Assembly (NCBI GenBank): GCA_031264865.1
Contig: JAISDJ010000323.1
Location: 1-34,089 of the forward strand
Direction of reading: 5' to 3'
Source: Tannerellaceae bacterium
Lineage (GTDB): Bacteria; Bacteroidota; Bacteroidia; Bacteroidales; Tannerellaceae
Length of the DNA: 34,089 nt
A model generated the notes under the pieces. That model was not told where the DNA came from and made no database searches. It saw only the letters and a list, made by a program, of their open reading frames with translations. Below, one piece after another: positions 24,135-33,248 of the stretch. Numbering within the stretch: the stretch's first letter is position 1; every line of letters starts with the position of its first letter. The translations under genes and the position numbers were made by a program.

Positions 24135-24689
24135 ATGAAAAAGATAATTAATCCTTTGGAAGGGATGGACGGTTATATGTGTTTTGCCTGTTCGCCCAGT
24201 AATCCATTAGGGCTTCATATGGAGTTTTATGAAGACGGAAATGATGTGGTCGCTATTTGGAAACCAACTAAATATTATCAGGGTTGGCAGGATACATTGC
24301 ACGGAGGTATACAAAGTACATTAATGGATGAAATAGGCGGTTGGGTAATTATACGAAAATTACAAACAACTGGAGTAACATCGAAATTAGATGCTCGATT
24401 TATGAAGCGTATTTCAACAGATGAACCTCAATTAACCATTCGGGGACGGATAAAAGAAGTAAGATTTAATGCGGTATTACTTGAGGCAGAGATCTATAAT
24501 TCACAAAATGTACTTTGTACGCGAGCGGACATGATTTATTTTGTGATTACTCCCGAACGGGCTAAAAAAGAATTCTCTTTTGAAGGTTGTATAACAGAAG
24601 ATGAACGACCCCCAATAAACAGCGATGATAAACAACCGAATAAAGGCATCAATGCAATAAAAGAATTTTTCAAGCGAAAATTTGTTTAA
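24135..24689 (+). CDS. PaaI-like hot-dog fold thioesterase
   Basis: 184 residues from MKKIINPLEGMDGYMCFACSP; an upstream Met at 24111 lies within the promoter spacer and is rejected. The fold is a single hot dog: CFACSPSNPLGLHMEF at the start (a Cys-x-x-Cys head typical of this group), the catalytic helix GWQDTLHGGIQSTLMDEIGGW with HGG and Asp/Glu, then strands to DMIYFVIT. Such enzymes hydrolyse acyl- or aryl-CoA; the substrate is not evident. A charged, poorly conserved tail of about 35 residues follows the domain. Its stop lies just downstream of the -33 element of the rpsP promoter. Confidence 0.88.
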   Translation: MKKIINPLEGMDGYMCFACSPSNPLGLHMEFYEDGNDVVAIWKPTKYYQGWQDTLHGGIQSTLMDEIGGWVIIRKLQTTGVTSKLDARFMKRISTDEPQLTIRGRIKEVRFNAVLLEAEIYNSQNVLCTRADMIYFVITPERAKKEFSFEGCITEDERPPINSDDKQPNKGINAIKEFFKRKFV

Positions 24690-24711
24690 TTGATTAATTG
24701 TCTTATCTTTG
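24681..24711 (+). promoter_or_regulatory. strong promoter of rpsP
   Basis: TTTG (24681-24684), a 19-nt spacer and TATCTTTG (24704-24711) match the full Bacteroidetes promoter. The -33 box lies in the last codons of the thioesterase gene. The box is followed by GCACCCGC. Confidence 0.8.
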
Positions 24712-24750
24712 CACCCGCTAATGCAAACAGCTTAAATTAATTATTCAAAC

Positions 24751-25278
24751 ATGGCAACAAAAATCAGATTGCAAAGACACGGTCGTAAAGGATATGCTTT
24801 TTATAAGATCGTAGTCGCAGACAGCAGGGCTCCACGTGATGGAAAATTTATTGAAAGGATAGGTTCTTATAATCCGAACACTAATCCTGCTACAATAGAT
24901 TTGGATTTCGACAGAGCTTTGTATTGGTTACAAGTAGGTGCACAACCAACAGACACTACACGTAATATTCTTTCTAAAGAAGGTGTTTGTCTGAAAAAAC
25001 ATTTATTGGAAGGCGTTAAGAAAGGTGCTTTTGATGAAGCGGCAGTTGAAACTAAATTTCAAGCTTGGTTGAAAAACAAACAGCAAGCATCCCAAGCATT
25101 AAAAGACAAAGATCGTGAAAGCGCTAAAGTAGAAGCTAAAGTTCGCTTAGATGCAGAAAAAGAAGCTAATAAAGCCAAAGCGGCAGAGGTAGCTAAAAAG
25201 AAAGCCGAAATTGCAGCTACCGAAGCGACAACACACGCTGAAGCCAGTGGAGAAGCAGTAGAAGAAAAAGCAGAATAA
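24751..25278 (+). CDS. rpsP: 30S ribosomal protein S16
   Basis: 175 residues. The S16 domain occupies about the first 85: [42 protein letters not shown] is split here into the conserved [22 protein letters not shown] and IERIGSYNP blocks, then [20 protein letters not shown]. The remaining half is an Ala/Lys/Glu-rich helix-forming tail ([20 protein letters not shown] and on). Long S16 tails are usual in Bacteroidetes, compared with about 82 residues in E. coli. It is monocistronic here, with a full promoter and a strong terminator; rimM and trmD, neighbours in many bacteria, are absent. Confidence 0.97.
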   Translation: MATKIRLQRHGRKGYAFYKIVVADSRAPRDGKFIERIGSYNPNTNPATIDLDFDRALYWLQVGAQPTDTTRNILSKEGVCLKKHLLEGVKKGAFDEAAVETKFQAWLKNKQQASQALKDKDRESAKVEAKVRLDAEKEANKAKAAEVAKKKAEIAATEATTHAEASGEAVEEKAE

Positions 25279-25301
25279 ATCATTTATTTATGCTAAATAA
25301 G

Positions 25302-25334
25302 AAAGAGGCTATCGATAAGATGGCCTCTTTTTTT
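25302..25334 (+). terminator. intrinsic terminator of rpsP
   Basis: A 12-bp stem with one T-G pair (AAAGAGGCTATC / GATGGCCTCTTT, 25302-25313 and 25319-25330) with loop GATAA, followed by a run of Ts to 25334. Confidence 0.93.
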
Positions 25335-25360
25335 ATTGATTATGTTAAAAGAACAGATGT

Positions 25361-25394
25361 TTTGTCTTACTAAAGAGCATTTTATGTATCTTTG
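25361..25394 (+). promoter_or_regulatory. promoter of the thioredoxin-fold gene
   Basis: TTTG (25361-25364), a 22-nt spacer and TATCTTTG (25387-25394). The spacer is slightly long. It predicts a leader of about 125 nt holding a perfect hairpin CCCTGA/TCAGGG with AAA loop (25449-25463) and a weaker CCTT/AAGG one near 25421-25432. Confidence 0.55.
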
Positions 25395-25523
25395 TCGAGA
25401 TTTTTAAGATATGTGTTGAATGCCTTAGCGAAGGATTCTCCTTATCTTCCCTGAAAATCAGGGGTTGGATAAATAATAATTGTTTATTGTTTATTCAATT
25501 AAGTTTAACATTAAAATGACATT

Positions 25524-26024
25524 ATGAAGGTAAGAACTTATGTTCTCATTGTAACAATAACATTACTTACAATGTCTGCTGCTACAAAGGATGTAAGATT
25601 AGTTGAGGGATTATCTCCAGGTGATCTTGCTCCGGGAATAAAGTCTTTAGGAAATGAAAGAGATTTTAATTTCCAAAATCATTCGGGTCGTTACACCTTG
25701 CTTAATTTTTGGGCTGCTTATGATGCAGAATCCCGGGTACGCAACATTAGGTTAGCGAACGAAGTAAGTAAACTTGGTTCTGAAAAATTTTCGTTTCGTT
25801 CTATTTCGCTTGATGAGAAAAAATCCATCTTCTCTGAAACCGTAAGAATAGACAAATTGAATGAGACAACACAGTTTCACGCAGAACAGAGTGGAAAATC
25901 AGCTTTATACAAGAAGTATAATCTGAAAAAAGGTTTTAAAAATTATCTGATTAACGATGAGGGAGTTATTATTGCTACAGATCTTACTCCCGACGAGTTG
26001 ATAAACGTATTGAAGACAATTTAA
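25524..26024 (+). CDS. exported thioredoxin-fold protein without cysteines (TlpA/AhpC-like)
   Basis: 166 residues with an N-terminal signal (MKVRTYVLIVTITLLTMSAA). The core looks like a TlpA/thioredoxin domain: LSPGDLAPGIKSL, YTLLNFWAAYDAESRVRNI, SFRSISLDEKK, YNLKKGFKNYLINDEGVIIATDLTPDELINVL. The family's WCxxC is replaced by YDAES, and the whole protein has no cysteine at all, so it cannot do thiol chemistry. I recall similar proteins in other Bacteroidales with the same WAAYDAxSR pattern, which would mean a conserved non-redox role (binding or chaperone), but this was not checked. It has a long structured leader and its own bidirectional terminator. Confidence 0.8.
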   Translation: MKVRTYVLIVTITLLTMSAATKDVRLVEGLSPGDLAPGIKSLGNERDFNFQNHSGRYTLLNFWAAYDAESRVRNIRLANEVSKLGSEKFSFRSISLDEKKSIFSETVRIDKLNETTQFHAEQSGKSALYKKYNLKKGFKNYLINDEGVIIATDLTPDELINVLKTI

Positions 26025-26041
26025 TCAGTTAGATTTATTTT

Positions 26042-26076
26042 AAAAAACCTGTTCCTACTTTAGGAACAGGTTTTTT
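26042..26076. terminator. bidirectional terminator between converging genes
   Basis: A 16-bp perfect stem (26042-26057 / 26061-26076, core CCTGTTCCTA/TAGGAACAGG) with a 3-nt loop, six As on one side and six Ts on the other. It serves the thioredoxin-fold gene on the plus strand and pepP on the minus strand. Confidence 0.93.
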
Positions 26077-26098
26077 GTTGGATATAAATTACGTAAAC

Positions 26099-27472
26099 TT
26101 ATCGTAATGCTTCTACCTCTTCTGTCCGGATAGGTATTTTTTTGCCTAACAGGCGAGCTCCACTTTCGGTAATAAGATAATCTTCTTCATTGCGTATACC
26201 ACTGAAATCTTTATAGGTAACTACCTTTTCATAATTGATAAATTCGGTAAACTTATTTTGTTCTCTCCAAAGATCGATCAGTTCGGGGATGAAATAAATA
26301 CCCGGTTCTATGGTCAAAACAAAACCGGGTTCTAATTTTCTTCCTAAACGAAGTGATTTACGTCCGAATTGAGTACTCTTGAGACGTCCGTCATAACCAA
26401 CATATACTTCGCCAAGGTTTTCCATGTCGTGTACATCCAGTCCCATCATATGTCCGAGTCCACATGGCATGAACAAAGCGGCAGCGCCGGCTTTGACAGC
26501 TTCCATCGGATCGCCCTTAACGAATCCTAATTCTTTCAAACCTTCCATGATTACTTTGAGAGAAAGATCATATACATCTTCAAATAGAATACCCGGACGA
26601 AGGGCGGCAACTGCCGCTTCATGTGCAGCTACGGAGATAGCATATATTTCTTTCTGGCGTACGGTGAATATAGAATCTGCCGGAATCGTTGACGACATAT
26701 CACCGGCATATCCCATTTCCGTTTCGGCTCCTGCATCGAGCAATAGCATATCACCGCTCTTAATCATATTACCATGATAATGGTTATGAAGTGTTTGTCC
26801 GTTTATGGTAGCAATAATAGGGAAAGAGAGTTGATAATCATTTGCATAAGCTACTTCGGCTACCGCTGCAGCTACTTCACTCTCACGTATACCGGGACGA
26901 ACCATACGCATAGCTGTCAGGTGCATATCAGCTGTTACAACACAAGCTTTCTCTATTTCTACTATTTCTTCGACCGTTTTATAATTACGTTGATTAATAA
27001 CACCTAAAATAAATGACAGAGAAGGCTTTTCTGTGCCAGGATAGATATCCAGCCAAGCAAGGAGTTTCACCTGATGTTCCGCCCGGTAAACCGGAAGATA
27101 ATGGATATCTTGTTTTTTCTGCCGGGTATTTTTTAGGTATTCTTCTATTTCTTTTGACGGACGAATATCGGCAATACCTATACTTTCACCCTTTTCTTGT
27201 AAAGTAGGCTGCGTACCCATCCATACGATGGCGTCGATAGTAAGCTCGTCTCCAAAAATTATTTCCCTGTCATTGTCAATATCAATAATAGCATTTAGTT
27301 CGGCATATGATAGACCGAAAAAATACAAAAAAGTAGAATCCTGACGAAAATGATATGTATTATCTGCATAATTCATTCCCGACTCATCATTTCCTAAAAA
27401 TAATAACAAACCCGAACCTACTGTTTGTTTTAATTTCGCCCTGCGGGCAATGTACGTTTCTTTACTGAACAT
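26099..27472 (-). CDS. pepP: Xaa-Pro aminopeptidase (aminopeptidase P)
   Basis: 457 residues. It releases an N-terminal residue linked to proline. An N-terminal creatinase-like domain (about 1-165) is followed by the pita-bread metallopeptidase domain. The five dinuclear metal ligands can be placed: Asp246 (LLLDAGAE), Asp258 (YAGDMSSTIP), His341 (GLGHMMGLDVHD), Glu389 (LTIEPGIYF) and Glu429 (GIRNEEDYLIT). No signal peptide, so cytosolic. It is divergent from gyrA, with an exact -7 box (27499-27506) close to its start. Confidence 0.95.
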   Translation of the reverse strand: MFSKETYIARRAKLKQTVGSGLLLFLGNDESGMNYADNTYHFRQDSTFLYFFGLSYAELNAIIDIDNDREIIFGDELTIDAIVWMGTQPTLQEKGESIGIADIRPSKEIEEYLKNTRQKKQDIHYLPVYRAEHQVKLLAWLDIYPGTEKPSLSFILGVINQRNYKTVEEIVEIEKACVVTADMHLTAMRMVRPGIRESEVAAAVAEVAYANDYQLSFPIIATINGQTLHNHYHGNMIKSGDMLLLDAGAETEMGYAGDMSSTIPADSIFTVRQKEIYAISVAAHEAAVAALRPGILFEDVYDLSLKVIMEGLKELGFVKGDPMEAVKAGAAALFMPCGLGHMMGLDVHDMENLGEVYVGYDGRLKSTQFGRKSLRLGRKLEPGFVLTIEPGIYFIPELIDLWREQNKFTEFINYEKVVTYKDFSGIRNEEDYLITESGARLLGKKIPIRTEEVEALR

Positions 27473-27498
27473 AATAGCTGTATTTTGTTTTGTGCTAT

Positions 27499-27506
27499 CA
27501 AAGATA
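27499..27506 (-). promoter_or_regulatory. -7 promoter box for pepP
   Basis: On the minus strand TATCTTTG matches TAnnTTTG exactly, 26 nt before the pepP ATG. No -33 TTG at the normal spacing. I found no convincing gyrA promoter in the same gap. Confidence 0.45.
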
Positions 27507-27638
27507 ATGAATCAAAAGAAAGATAGGTCTAATCTACCAAACATTTTGCGCTAAAAATCTTTCGTAGTATGTGGAAAAGCCTTACATTAGCGTACTTTTT
27601 CGGAGCAAAAAGATTGAGTGTAACAAATAAAAATCTAA

Positions 27639-30251
27639 ATGGTTGATCAAGACAGGATTATAAAGATTAACATCGAGGAGGAAATGAAGTCTGCATACAT
27701 TGATTATTCAATGTCTGTTATTGTATCTCGTGCTCTTCCTGATGTTAGGGATGGTTTTAAACCGGTTCATCGCCGTGTACTTTTCGGAATGAATGAACTT
27801 GGTAATACATCCGATAAACCTTATAAAAAATCTGCAAGAATTGTTGGTGAAGTTTTAGGTAAATATCACCCTCATGGTGATTCTTCTGTATATTTTGCAA
27901 TGGTGCGTATGGCCCAGAAATGGTCATTACGCTATCCTTTAGTTGATGGGCAAGGAAACTTCGGTTCCGTAGACGGCGATAGCCCTGCGGCTATGCGTTA
28001 TACCGAAGCCCGTTTGAGCAAATTGGCCGAAGAAATGCTTCGCGATATTGATAAGGATACAGTAGATTTTCAGTTTAATTTTGACGATACGTTGAAAGAA
28101 CCTACCGTATTACCGACTCGTATACCGCAATTATTGGTTAATGGGGCTTCCGGTATCGCTGTAGGTATGGCAACAAATATGGCTCCTCATAATATGGGTG
28201 AGGTGTTAGATGGTTGTATCGCTTATATAGACTCTCGTGGCGAAATAGATGTTGAAGGCCTTATGCAATATGTAAAAGCGCCTGATTTTCCTACGGGTGC
28301 TACTATCTATGGATATACAGGAGTCAAGGATGCTTTTGAAACTGGTAGAGGACGTATCGTCCTTCGTGGTAAAGCTGAAATTGAAGTGGAGAATAATCAT
28401 GAGAAGATTATTATTACCGAGATTCCTTATCTGGTTAATAAAGCAGAACTTATTAAATATATTGCCGACCTGGTAAATGACAAGCGCATAGAAGGTATAT
28501 CTAATGTAAATGATGAATCCGACCGTATGGGGATGCGTATTGTAGTTGATGTTAAAAGAGATGCAAACTCCAGTGTCGTATTAAATAAATTATATAAGAT
28601 GACTGCCTTACAGTCGTCTTTCAGTGTCAATAATATTGCTTTGGTTAATGGCCGTCCGCAGCAATTGAATTTATTTCAATTGATCAAGTTGTTTGTAGAG
28701 CATCGTCAGGAAGTTGTTATACGCCGGACAAAGTTCGAACTAAAGAAAGCGGAAGAACGGGCACATATCCTGGAAGGTTTGATTATTGCATCTGATAATA
28801 TTGATGAAGTAATTGCTATAATCAGATCGTCGAAAAGTCCGCAAGAAGCAATTACCCGATTGATGGAACGTTTTGAGCTGTCTGAGATGCAAGCTCGTGC
28901 TATTGTAGAAATGCGTTTACGCCAATTAACCGGACTGGAACAAGATAAACTTCGTGCCGAATATGAAGAGATAGCAAAACTCATTGACCGTTTAAAAGAA
29001 ATTCTGGAGAATGAAGATGTCTTGATGAATCTAATTAAAGAAGAACTGCTGGAAATAAAGGATAAATTTGGCGATGAACGTAAAACAGATATTATTTACG
29101 CTTCGGGCGAAATGAATCCTGAGGATTTCTATGCCGACGATGAGATGATTATCACAATCTCTCATATGGGCTATATCAAACGGACGCCATTAAGCCTATT
29201 CCGTGCACAAGGTAGAGGTGGAGTAGGAGCGAAGGGATCTGAAACACGTGATGAAGACTTCGTAGAATACATCTATCCGGCATCAATGCATGCTACACTG
29301 TTGATATTTACAGCTAAGGGTAAATGTTACTGGCTTAAAGTATATGATATACCGGAAGGAGCTAAAAATACCAAAGGAAGGGCTATTCAGAATCTTCTTA
29401 ATATAGAACCCGATGATAAAGTAAATGCGTTTATCCGTGTCAAGAGATTAAAAACAGATACGGATTTCATTAATTCACATTATTTGTTATTCTGTACACG
29501 TAAGGGAGTTATTAAGAAAACATTGTTGGAAGCTTACTCTCGTCCACGTCAGAACGGTGTAAATGCAATCACCTTGCGTGACGGCGACGGACTGATTGAC
29601 GTTCGAATGACAAATGGTACGAATGAAGTTCTCATTGCTAACCGTAATGGTCGTGCTATTCGTTTTCATGAAAACGTCGTCCGCGTAATGGGACGGTCTG
29701 CTTCCGGTGTGCGTGGTATGACATTAGATGACGATCCGAAAGACGAGGTAGTTGGCATGATTTGTATAAAAGACAAAGAAACGGAAACGATTCTGGTTGT
29801 CTCCGAACAGGGGTATGGAAAACGTTCGGATATAGATGATTACCGAAAGACAAATCGAGGTGGAAAAGGCGTGAAAACCATAAATATCACCGAAAAGACC
29901 GGTAAACTGGTATCTGTAAAAAGTGTGACAGAGCATAATGATATTATGATTATTAATAAATCGGGTATTACTATTCGTATGAAAGTTGCTGATTTGAATG
30001 TGATTGGGCGTGCTACACAAGGTGTAAGACTGATCAATTTGGAAAAACGTCATGACGAAATAGCTTCTGTATGTAAAGTAATGTCTGAAGAAGACGAAAT
30101 AAATATAGAAGAAAAAGCAGAAAACGAAGCCATTGAAAATCGGACAGTCAATGCAAATCTAAAAGAAATGGATGACGATTTTGATGTATTGGAAGATGAG
30201 GATGATCTACCGGATGCTGATGACGATACGGAAGATATAGCAGAAGAATAA
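27639..30251 (+). CDS. gyrA: DNA gyrase subunit A
   Basis: 870 residues. With GyrB it introduces negative supercoils using ATP. The breakage-reunion domain has the active-site Tyr121 in [11 protein letters not shown] and the quinolone region [18 protein letters not shown]. Ser82 matches E. coli Ser83 (the susceptible residue), and Phe86 sits where E. coli has Asp87, which is probably lineage-typical. The C-terminal pinwheel domain begins near 500; its GyrA box reads QGRGGVG rather than QRRGGKG, a looser version. Four to six blade motifs follow, and the protein ends in a strongly acidic tail ([19 protein letters not shown]). A TPR gene follows 28-40 nt downstream and may be co-transcribed. Confidence 0.97.
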   Translation: MVDQDRIIKINIEEEMKSAYIDYSMSVIVSRALPDVRDGFKPVHRRVLFGMNELGNTSDKPYKKSARIVGEVLGKYHPHGDSSVYFAMVRMAQKWSLRYPLVDGQGNFGSVDGDSPAAMRYTEARLSKLAEEMLRDIDKDTVDFQFNFDDTLKEPTVLPTRIPQLLVNGASGIAVGMATNMAPHNMGEVLDGCIAYIDSRGEIDVEGLMQYVKAPDFPTGATIYGYTGVKDAFETGRGRIVLRGKAEIEVENNHEKIIITEIPYLVNKAELIKYIADLVNDKRIEGISNVNDESDRMGMRIVVDVKRDANSSVVLNKLYKMTALQSSFSVNNIALVNGRPQQLNLFQLIKLFVEHRQEVVIRRTKFELKKAEERAHILEGLIIASDNIDEVIAIIRSSKSPQEAITRLMERFELSEMQARAIVEMRLRQLTGLEQDKLRAEYEEIAKLIDRLKEILENEDVLMNLIKEELLEIKDKFGDERKTDIIYASGEMNPEDFYADDEMIITISHMGYIKRTPLSLFRAQGRGGVGAKGSETRDEDFVEYIYPASMHATLLIFTAKGKCYWLKVYDIPEGAKNTKGRAIQNLLNIEPDDKVNAFIRVKRLKTDTDFINSHYLLFCTRKGVIKKTLLEAYSRPRQNGVNAITLRDGDGLIDVRMTNGTNEVLIANRNGRAIRFHENVVRVMGRSASGVRGMTLDDDPKDEVVGMICIKDKETETILVVSEQGYGKRSDIDDYRKTNRGGKGVKTINITEKTGKLVSVKSVTEHNDIMIINKSGITIRMKVADLNVIGRATQGVRLINLEKRHDEIASVCKVMSEEDEINIEEKAENEAIENRTVNANLKEMDDDFDVLEDEDDLPDADDDTEDIAEE

Positions 30252-30291
30252 TTTAAACAATTAGAAATATTAATCTCAAATGACTATCAAA

Positions 30292-31509
30292 ATGAAACGA
30301 GTATTATTTGTAGTAGCGTTATGTGTAGCAGCTTCTACTTCTTTCGCACAAAAAAAAGCAGTAAGCGAAGCACAAAGCATTGCCAAAGGTAACAATGCCA
30401 ATTATGACGAAGCTCGCGAACTTATTAAAGGTGCGTTAAATAATGAAGAGACTAAAAATGATGCTAAAACCTGGTATGTGGCCGGTTTTGTAGAAGACCA
30501 ACAGTTTAGTGCCGAAAGAATGAAGCAAGTTCTGGGACAACAACCGAATGATCCTGTAATGTACGGGGCTTTAATAAAGATTCTTCCTTATTTCGAAAAA
30601 GCATATGAGTTAGATCAATTACCTGATGCAAAAGGTAAAGTAAAACCAAAATATACAAAAGATATCAAAGGTATATTAGGCGCCAATCATGTTTATTACA
30701 TCAATGGTGGAGCTTATTACTTTGATGAAAGAGATTATCAGTCGGCATATAATTTCTTTGAGCAATATCTTGAAATATCTGATTTACAAATGTTTAAAGG
30801 AGAACAGGTCGCTGCTAGAGATTCTAACTTTATGATGGTTCAGTTCTATGCTGCTGTTGCTGCTACTCAATTAAACAATTCCGATTTGGCAATTAAGGCA
30901 TTAGAACGTGCAAAAGACACAGATTATAGAGGAAATGAAGTGTATCAATATCTTGCTTATGAGTACGAACAACTTAAAGATAGCGTTAAGTTGGAACAAG
31001 TATTAAAAGAAGGTCTGCAGAAATTTCCCAGTGAAAAATATTATTTGTTGAGCCTTATCAACAATTATATCTATTCAAACAGAAATGAAGAAGCTATTCA
31101 ATACTTGAATACGGCCATTGCAAATGAATCAGACAATGCGCAGCTTTATGATGTATTAGGAAGAGTATATGAATCCGGATTGAAAGATTACGAAAAAGCG
31201 GAACAAAGTTTTATCAAGGCACTTGAGATTGATCCGAATTATACAGATGCTTTATCTAATTTAGGGCGTGTTTACTATAACCAGGGTGTAAATAAACTGA
31301 GTGATGCTAATATGATTAACGATGCAAAACTTTATCAGGAAGAATCTGAGAAGGCAAGAGACTTATTTAGAAAAGCAATGCCTTATTTCCAGAAAGTTCG
31401 TGAAGCAAATCCTGAAGAAAGAGATGCTATGGTAGCTTTGAGAAGTATCTATTATAATCTGAATATGAATGCAGAGTTTGATGCGATCGAAGCTGAAATG
31501 AATAAGTAA
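30292..31509 (+). CDS. exported TPR protein downstream of gyrA
   Basis: 405 residues from MKRVLFVVALCVAASTSFA-QKKAV, a Sec signal peptide; an ATG four codons earlier (30280) is an equally possible start. The mature part is helical throughout. Residues about 125-160 and 180-380 carry tetratricopeptide repeats, clearest as AQLYDVLGRVYESGLKDYEKAEQSFIKAL, then EIDPNYTDALSNLGRVYYNQG. The N-terminal part (NNANYDEARELIKGALNNEE) is a further divergent repeat. The role is unknown; a periplasmic scaffold is the likely reading. The gene is close behind gyrA without a terminator between, and ends at a strong one. Confidence 0.87.
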   Translation: MKRVLFVVALCVAASTSFAQKKAVSEAQSIAKGNNANYDEARELIKGALNNEETKNDAKTWYVAGFVEDQQFSAERMKQVLGQQPNDPVMYGALIKILPYFEKAYELDQLPDAKGKVKPKYTKDIKGILGANHVYYINGGAYYFDERDYQSAYNFFEQYLEISDLQMFKGEQVAARDSNFMMVQFYAAVAATQLNNSDLAIKALERAKDTDYRGNEVYQYLAYEYEQLKDSVKLEQVLKEGLQKFPSEKYYLLSLINNYIYSNRNEEAIQYLNTAIANESDNAQLYDVLGRVYESGLKDYEKAEQSFIKALEIDPNYTDALSNLGRVYYNQGVNKLSDANMINDAKLYQEESEKARDLFRKAMPYFQKVREANPEERDAMVALRSIYYNLNMNAEFDAIEAEMNK

Positions 31510-31528
31510 AACCTGTATCAAAATAAAG

Positions 31529-31563
31529 AAAAAGGCCGTTGAAGAAATCAACAGCCTTTTTTT
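31529..31563. terminator. bidirectional terminator between the TPR gene and menA
   Basis: AAAAAGGC and GTTGA pair with TCAAC and GCCTTTTT around one c-a mismatch (31529-31542 / 31548-31561), loop AGAAA, with an extended T-run on the plus side and five As on the minus side. The menA stop begins at 31566. Confidence 0.88.
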
Positions 31564-31565
31564 GA

Positions 31566-32450
31566 TCAATATAGTAACAAGACAATTAGTAAAAGAGTAT
31601 AAAAAAATACATTTCTTGCCGTATGGCCGAGGGTTTTGTTTAAGGCCCTTCCTTCCAGCCGGGAGAGTTCTTTCCATGTCGCCACGAAAAGGACAAAAAA
31701 AGTTGCAAACAGAAAGTCAATCCACCAGACAGCTTGTATGAGCAAGGGAAATATAATGAGCAGAGCAAGTAGTCCGTTCAGCAGATAAAACGCCTTTCCG
31801 AAAGTACGTCCGAACAATACGATTGTTGTCCGTTTACCCACTTTTTTATCCTGCTCATAGTCTCGGTAATTATTCACTACTAAAATATTAATAGATAAAA
31901 AACCTACGGCAAAGGATAATAAGAATGAAAGAAGGCTGTATGATAAAGCCTGCACATAATAAGTAAAACAAACAGGAATGACTCCATAAAACAATAATAC
32001 ACATACATCTCCCCACCCATTATATGCCAATGGATAAGGACCGGCGGAATAGGCAAGAACACAAACGGCAATCCCGACTCCTACAATAAGGAGCTGCCAA
32101 CCACCATAATAAAGTAAACCTAATCCGCATAAACAAGCAAGCCCTAAGGCAATAAATGTTCCAATCAACATGTTTTCCGGAGCAATCCAACCGGAGGCAA
32201 CCGCCCTCTCAGGCCCTAAACGCTCTTCGTTATCGGCTCCCTTCTTAAAATCGAAATAATCATTGGCGAAATTACTGGCGATTTGTGCCAGTAAAGCTAC
32301 TAAAAGGCAAAGAATGGCAGGTATTATTTTAAATACACCATCACGATAAGCTAATGCACATCCTAAAAGTACTGGGCTGACAGATGCTGTTAATGTACGG
32401 GGGCGTGCAGCTTCAAGCCAGGAACGAATCGGTGATTTCTTATTATCCAT
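31566..32450 (-). CDS. menA: 1,4-dihydroxy-2-naphthoate polyprenyltransferase
   Basis: 294 residues, an integral membrane UbiA-family prenyltransferase with about nine helices. It attaches the polyprenyl chain to dihydroxynaphthoate to make demethylmenaquinone. Both aspartate motifs are seen: SNFANDYFDFKKGADNEE (first) and NNYRDYEQDKKVGKRTT (second), along with the N-terminal WLEAARPRTLTASVSPVLLG. Menaquinone use fits an anaerobic respirer. Alone on its strand between two terminator or promoter regions; other men genes are not here. Confidence 0.94.
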   Translation of the reverse strand: MDNKKSPIRSWLEAARPRTLTASVSPVLLGCALAYRDGVFKIIPAILCLLVALLAQIASNFANDYFDFKKGADNEERLGPERAVASGWIAPENMLIGTFIALGLACLCGLGLLYYGGWQLLIVGVGIAVCVLAYSAGPYPLAYNGWGDVCVLLFYGVIPVCFTYYVQALSYSLLSFLLSFAVGFLSINILVVNNYRDYEQDKKVGKRTTIVLFGRTFGKAFYLLNGLLALLIIFPLLIQAVWWIDFLFATFFVLFVATWKELSRLEGRALNKTLGHTARNVFFYTLLLIVLLLY

Positions 32451-32473
32451 GATTCTTTTTTACATATTTTCTG

Positions 32474-32481
32474 CAAAAATA
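32474..32481 (-). promoter_or_regulatory. -7 promoter box for menA
   Basis: On the minus strand TATTTTTG matches TAnnTTTG exactly, 23 nt before the menA ATG. Confidence 0.45.
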
Positions 32482-32526
32482 GAAACAAATAAACCAACTG
32501 TTTGCTTTTTGTAAAAGAAATCATAC

Positions 32527-32534
32527 TACATTTG
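32527..32534 (+). promoter_or_regulatory. -7 promoter box abutting the gene at 32539
   Basis: TACATTTG matches TAnnTTTG exactly and ends only 4 nt before the ATG, predicting a leaderless message. TTTG at 32501-32504 is 22 nt upstream. Confidence 0.5.
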
Positions 32535-32538
32535 TAAC

Positions 32539-32946
32539 ATGAAAAACATTCTTTTCGTAACAGGTATCTTTATTACTTTCCTGTTCTTCCACACTCCTGA
32601 TGAAGAATTGGCGGATGATACCTTTGCATTAAATAAATGTGAAGCCGTAGTACTTGAAAAGAATGCAACAAAAGATATACAACATCGCTTCGAGATAATC
32701 AGTAATGATCTAAAAAATAGTAATTGCCGGACTCCCCGAAGGAATGTACAAAAAACAAATCTTTTACCTAATAATAATAAAGTACTTAAGAATATCATAC
32801 GTATTCTTCAAGACTTTCAATTGAAAGAGAAAGAGCTACTTCAGAAAGTATCCGAATACGTTGCCAAACGTCAAACCCTTTATTTGGCTTCTCTCCTTTC
32901 CCGTAGGGGATACCATGTGTATGCCTTGCGGAAGATCACTATTTGA
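32539..32946 (+). CDS. unrecognised small exported or anchored protein
   Basis: 135 residues, not recognised. The N-terminus (MKNILFVTGIFITFLFFHTP) is a short apolar segment that could be a signal peptide or anchor. The mature part has two cysteines (about 34 and 62), a basic middle (CRTPRRNVQKT), and a C-terminal half with helical, partly coiled character (LKNIIRILQDFQLKEKELLQKVSEYVAKRQTLY split across that region), ending basic (RRGYHVYALRKITI). It has an exact promoter box, which argues that it is real. Its start almost coincides with the expected transcription start. No neighbour explains it. Confidence 0.6.
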   Translation: MKNILFVTGIFITFLFFHTPDEELADDTFALNKCEAVVLEKNATKDIQHRFEIISNDLKNSNCRTPRRNVQKTNLLPNNNKVLKNIIRILQDFQLKEKELLQKVSEYVAKRQTLYLASLLSRRGYHVYALRKITI

Positions 32947-33029
32947 TTTGTACATACCTGGCATGTAATATTAGCTCCGGTATTCAAAGAAAAATAATTT
33001 TAATATACTAATTCAAGCAAAAATTTATT

Positions 33030-33227
33030 ATGCGTATCAACAAAGACTTGGTAGACGCAGTCATGATGCTGTCGTTTATCATATTGGTATTGGTTGGAAC
33101 AACCGATTTTGAAAATGAATCACAAAAGAATATCATTATGGGTATTTTGGGTGGTCTCACTGTATTGATGGTCATTTTTCGTGTAATCAGAGGTCGTCTG
33201 CAACAAGATACAAACGATCAGGATTAA
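33030..33227 (+). CDS. small two-helix membrane protein, unrecognised
   Basis: 65 residues. It has a polar start (MRINKDLVDA), two apolar helices (about 11-24 and 36-52) separated by a short acidic loop (TTDFENESQKN), and a basic then acidic tail (RVIRGRLQQDTNDQD). The positive-inside rule places the tail in the cytosol. No family is recognised. It lies 83 nt after the previous small gene on the same strand, and the compound inverted repeat begins 21 nt after its stop. Confidence 0.6.
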   Translation: MRINKDLVDAVMMLSFIILVLVGTTDFENESQKNIIMGILGGLTVLMVIFRVIRGRLQQDTNDQD

Positions 33228-33248
33228 GCTGATACCAAAAATCGAAAT

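Noticed and set aside
24751..25278. Long Ala/Lys tail of S16 as an unusual fusion
   Set aside because: Extended S16 tails are typical of Bacteroidetes.
27639..30251. Phe86 and the divergent GyrA box as resistance or functional changes
   Set aside because: The key Ser82 is the susceptible type, and these differences are most likely lineage-typical. Nothing supports a resistance claim.
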